Assembly (NCBI RefSeq): GCF_030409225.1
Contig: NZ_JAUFPK010000001.1
Coordinates: forward strand, 2,161,566 to 2,225,565
Source: Aquisalimonas lutea
Lineage (GTDB): Bacteria; Pseudomonadota; Gammaproteobacteria; Nitrococcales; Aquisalimonadaceae
DNA: 64,000 bases
Direction of reading: 5' to 3'
Shown here one piece after another: positions 62,597 to 64,000 of this stretch; position 1 is the stretch's first letter; each line of letters opens with the position of its first letter. The translations under genes were made by a program, and so were the position numbers. The notes below the pieces were generated by a model. The model had not been told where the DNA came from, searched no databases, and saw nothing but the letters and a program-made list of their open reading frames with translations.

Positions 62597-64000
62597 ATGT
62601 CCCGGAGTACCGTACCCCAGCAGGATCCGAATCCGCCCGATCCGCCGTCGCCGCTGGACCGGCTGGTGCGCGTGGGCCTGGGCCGCGCCACCATGGGCCT
62701 GTCGCCGGCGGCGCTGCAGCTGGCCTACCTGGACTGGGCCGTCCACCTGCTCAGCGCCCCCGGCAAGCAGGGCCAGCTGGTGGACAAGGTGCTGCGCAAG
62801 GCGGCGCGCCTGGCCGCGTACAGCTGTCACTGCCACGAGGCCGGTGCCAGGCCGTGCATCGAGCCGCTGCCCAACGACCGGCGGTTCCGCGGCGACGAGT
62901 GGCAGCAGTGGCCGTTCAATATCATCCACCAGTCATTCCTGCTGACCCAGCAGTGGTGGCACAACGCCACCACGGGGGTGCGCGGCGTCACGCCGCACCA
63001 CGAGGAGGTGGTGAACTTCATGGGGCGCCAGGTCCTGGACATGGTCTCGCCCAGCAACTATCTGCTCAGCAACCCCGAGGTGCTGCGGCAGACGTTCCAG
63101 GAGGGCGGCGCCAACCTGGTCCGGGGTGCCGGCTACCTGTGGGAGGACGCCCAGCGCAACCTCGGCGGTGCGCCCCCGGCCGGTGCCGAGGCGTATCAGC
63201 CCGGCGAGAACGTCGCCGTGACGCCGGGCAGGGTCGTCCACCGCAACCGGCTCATGGAGCTGATCCAGTACCAGCCGGCCACCGCCCGGGTTCACCCCGA
63301 GCCGATACTGGTGGTGCCGGCCTGGATCATGAAGTACTACATCCTGGATCTCAGCCCGGACAACTCCCTGATCCGCTACCTGGTCGGGCAGGGCTACACC
63401 GTGTTCGCCATCTCCTGGAAGAACCCGGACGAGGGCGACCGCGACCTCGGCTTCGACGACTACCGGCGGCTGGGGGTCATGGCTGCGCTGGACGCGATCA
63501 GCGCCATCGTGCCGGAGCAGCCCGTCCACGGCGTCGGCTACTGCCTGGGCGGCACGCTGCTGATGATCGCTGCGGCCGCGATGGCCCGGCGCGGGGACGA
63601 GCGCCTGGCCAGCCTGACCCTGTTCGCCGCCCAGGCGGACTTCTCCGAGCCCGGCGAGCTGGGCCTGTTCATCGACGACAGCCAGGTCACGTTCCTGGAC
63701 GACATCATGTGGGAGACCGGCTACCTGGACGGCAAGCAGATGGCCGGGGCGTTCCAGCTGCTGCGCTCCCAGGACATGATCTGGTCGGCCATGGTGAACC
63801 AGTACCTCAAGGGCGAGCGCTTCCCCATGAACGATCTCATGGCCTGGAACGCGGATGCCACGCGGCTGCCGTACCGCATGCACAGCGAGTACCTGCAGCG
63901 GCTGTACCTGGACAACGAGTTCGCCGACGGCGTGTTCGAGGTGGACGGCGACGTGGTGCACCTGTCCGACGTCAAGGTGCCCTTCTTCGTGGTGGGCACC
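62597..64000 (+). CDS. phaC: Polyhydroxyalkanoate synthase, N-terminal 468 codons (cut by right edge)
   Basis: Polymerises 3-hydroxyacyl-CoA into PHA storage granules. The N-terminal domain (about 1-200) has PFNIIHQSFLLTQQWWHN, GRQVLDMVSPSNYLLSNPEV and GGANLVRGAGYL. The alpha/beta hydrolase core has the lipase-box variant GYCLGG with nucleophile Cys316. The reading frame is open to the window end, so the His and Asp of the triad are only partly covered. The length so far suits a class I-like enzyme. ATG 62597 follows GGGGAG. An FNR/Anr box upstream suggests induction when oxygen is low. Confidence 0.93.
   Translation, partial: MSRSTVPQQDPNPPDPPSPLDRLVRVGLGRATMGLSPAALQLAYLDWAVHLLSAPGKQGQLVDKVLRKAARLAAYSCHCHEAGARPCIEPLPNDRRFRGDEWQQWPFNIIHQSFLLTQQWWHNATTGVRGVTPHHEEVVNFMGRQVLDMVSPSNYLLSNPEVLRQTFQEGGANLVRGAGYLWEDAQRNLGGAPPAGAEAYQPGENVAVTPGRVVHRNRLMELIQYQPATARVHPEPILVVPAWIMKYYILDLSPDNSLIRYLVGQGYTVFAISWKNPDEGDRDLGFDDYRRLGVMAALDAISAIVPEQPVHGVGYCLGGTLLMIAAAAMARRGDERLASLTLFAAQADFSEPGELGLFIDDSQVTFLDDIMWETGYLDGKQMAGAFQLLRSQDMIWSAMVNQYLKGERFPMNDLMAWNADATRLPYRMHSEYLQRLYLDNEFADGVFEVDGDVVHLSDVKVPFFVVGT

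Overview
High-GC chromosomal DNA from a flagellated, aerobic, probably halophilic gammaproteobacterium. The smc-zipA pair, the FlgM/FlgN/FlgA/CheV/CheR/flgB-L flagellar cluster, the CbrX-CbrA-CbrB type carbon regulator, sigma-54 and sigma-28 promoters and an FNR/Anr-type box all fit that group. Many acidic proteins (ZipA, SMC, FlgE/K/L) hint at a halophile such as an Ectothiorhodospiraceae- or Halomonas-like lineage, but the species cannot be named from this sequence. The window looks like ordinary core chromosome: no phage, insertion sequence, integrase or CRISPR array was seen.

Layout. 1-3.6 kb: start of a TonB-dependent receptor that runs off the left edge, a small unknown gene, tRNA-Val(CAC), gltX, tRNA-Ala(GGC) and a short glucokinase-like remnant. 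3.6-5.4 kb: a 14-TM drug exporter and a small membrane protein. 5.4-20 kb: a flagellar/chemotaxis block. flgA and flgMN read leftward; cheV, cheR and flgBCDEFGHIJKL read rightward. Sigma-54-like sites precede flgA and flgB, and sigma-28-like sites precede flgM, cheV and flgK, so much of the regulatory hierarchy can be read from the DNA. A large REP-type inverted repeat closes the block. 20.2-24.8 kb: a membrane-tethered Mre11/Rad50-like pair (YhaO/YhaN type) with an unusual helix-hairpin-helix tail. 25-31.4 kb: a PAS/GAF/GGDEF/EAL c-di-GMP protein, a MOSC protein, a COG3044 ATPase and an SDR. 31.5-38.3 kb: acetyl-CoA synthetase beside CbrB, CbrA and a CbrX-like small protein. 38.3-40.1 kb: queuosine genes gluQ and queF around a PilZ-like gene. 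40.3-48.1 kb: smc, zipA, a 3-hydroxyacyl-CoA dehydrogenase and a two-gene TelA locus. 48.1-62.4 kb: mixed metabolism and transport (acyl-CoA dehydrogenase, transglutaminase-like protein, SDR, two MscS channels, NCS1 permease, MoxR/CoxE pair, CDGSH protein, HCCA-isomerase-like protein, HspQ, universal stress protein). The right edge holds the first 468 codons of a PHA synthase.

How parts work together. Carbon flow through acetyl-CoA links acs, the beta-oxidation type enzymes and PHA synthesis. The strongest regulatory reading is a sigma-54 promoter plus a TGTTAC-N5-GTAACA palindrome between cbrB and acs, which suggests that CbrB directly activates acs. A CA-rich motif in the cbrX leader suggests Crc/Hfq-type feedback on the same system. 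An FNR/Anr box placed 41.5 bp upstream of the start inferred from a good -10 sits between the divergent universal stress gene and phaC, suggesting oxygen control of PHA storage. No clearly undescribed system is proven here. The best candidates for new biology are the CbrB-acs circuit and the membrane-anchored YhaO/YhaN variant.
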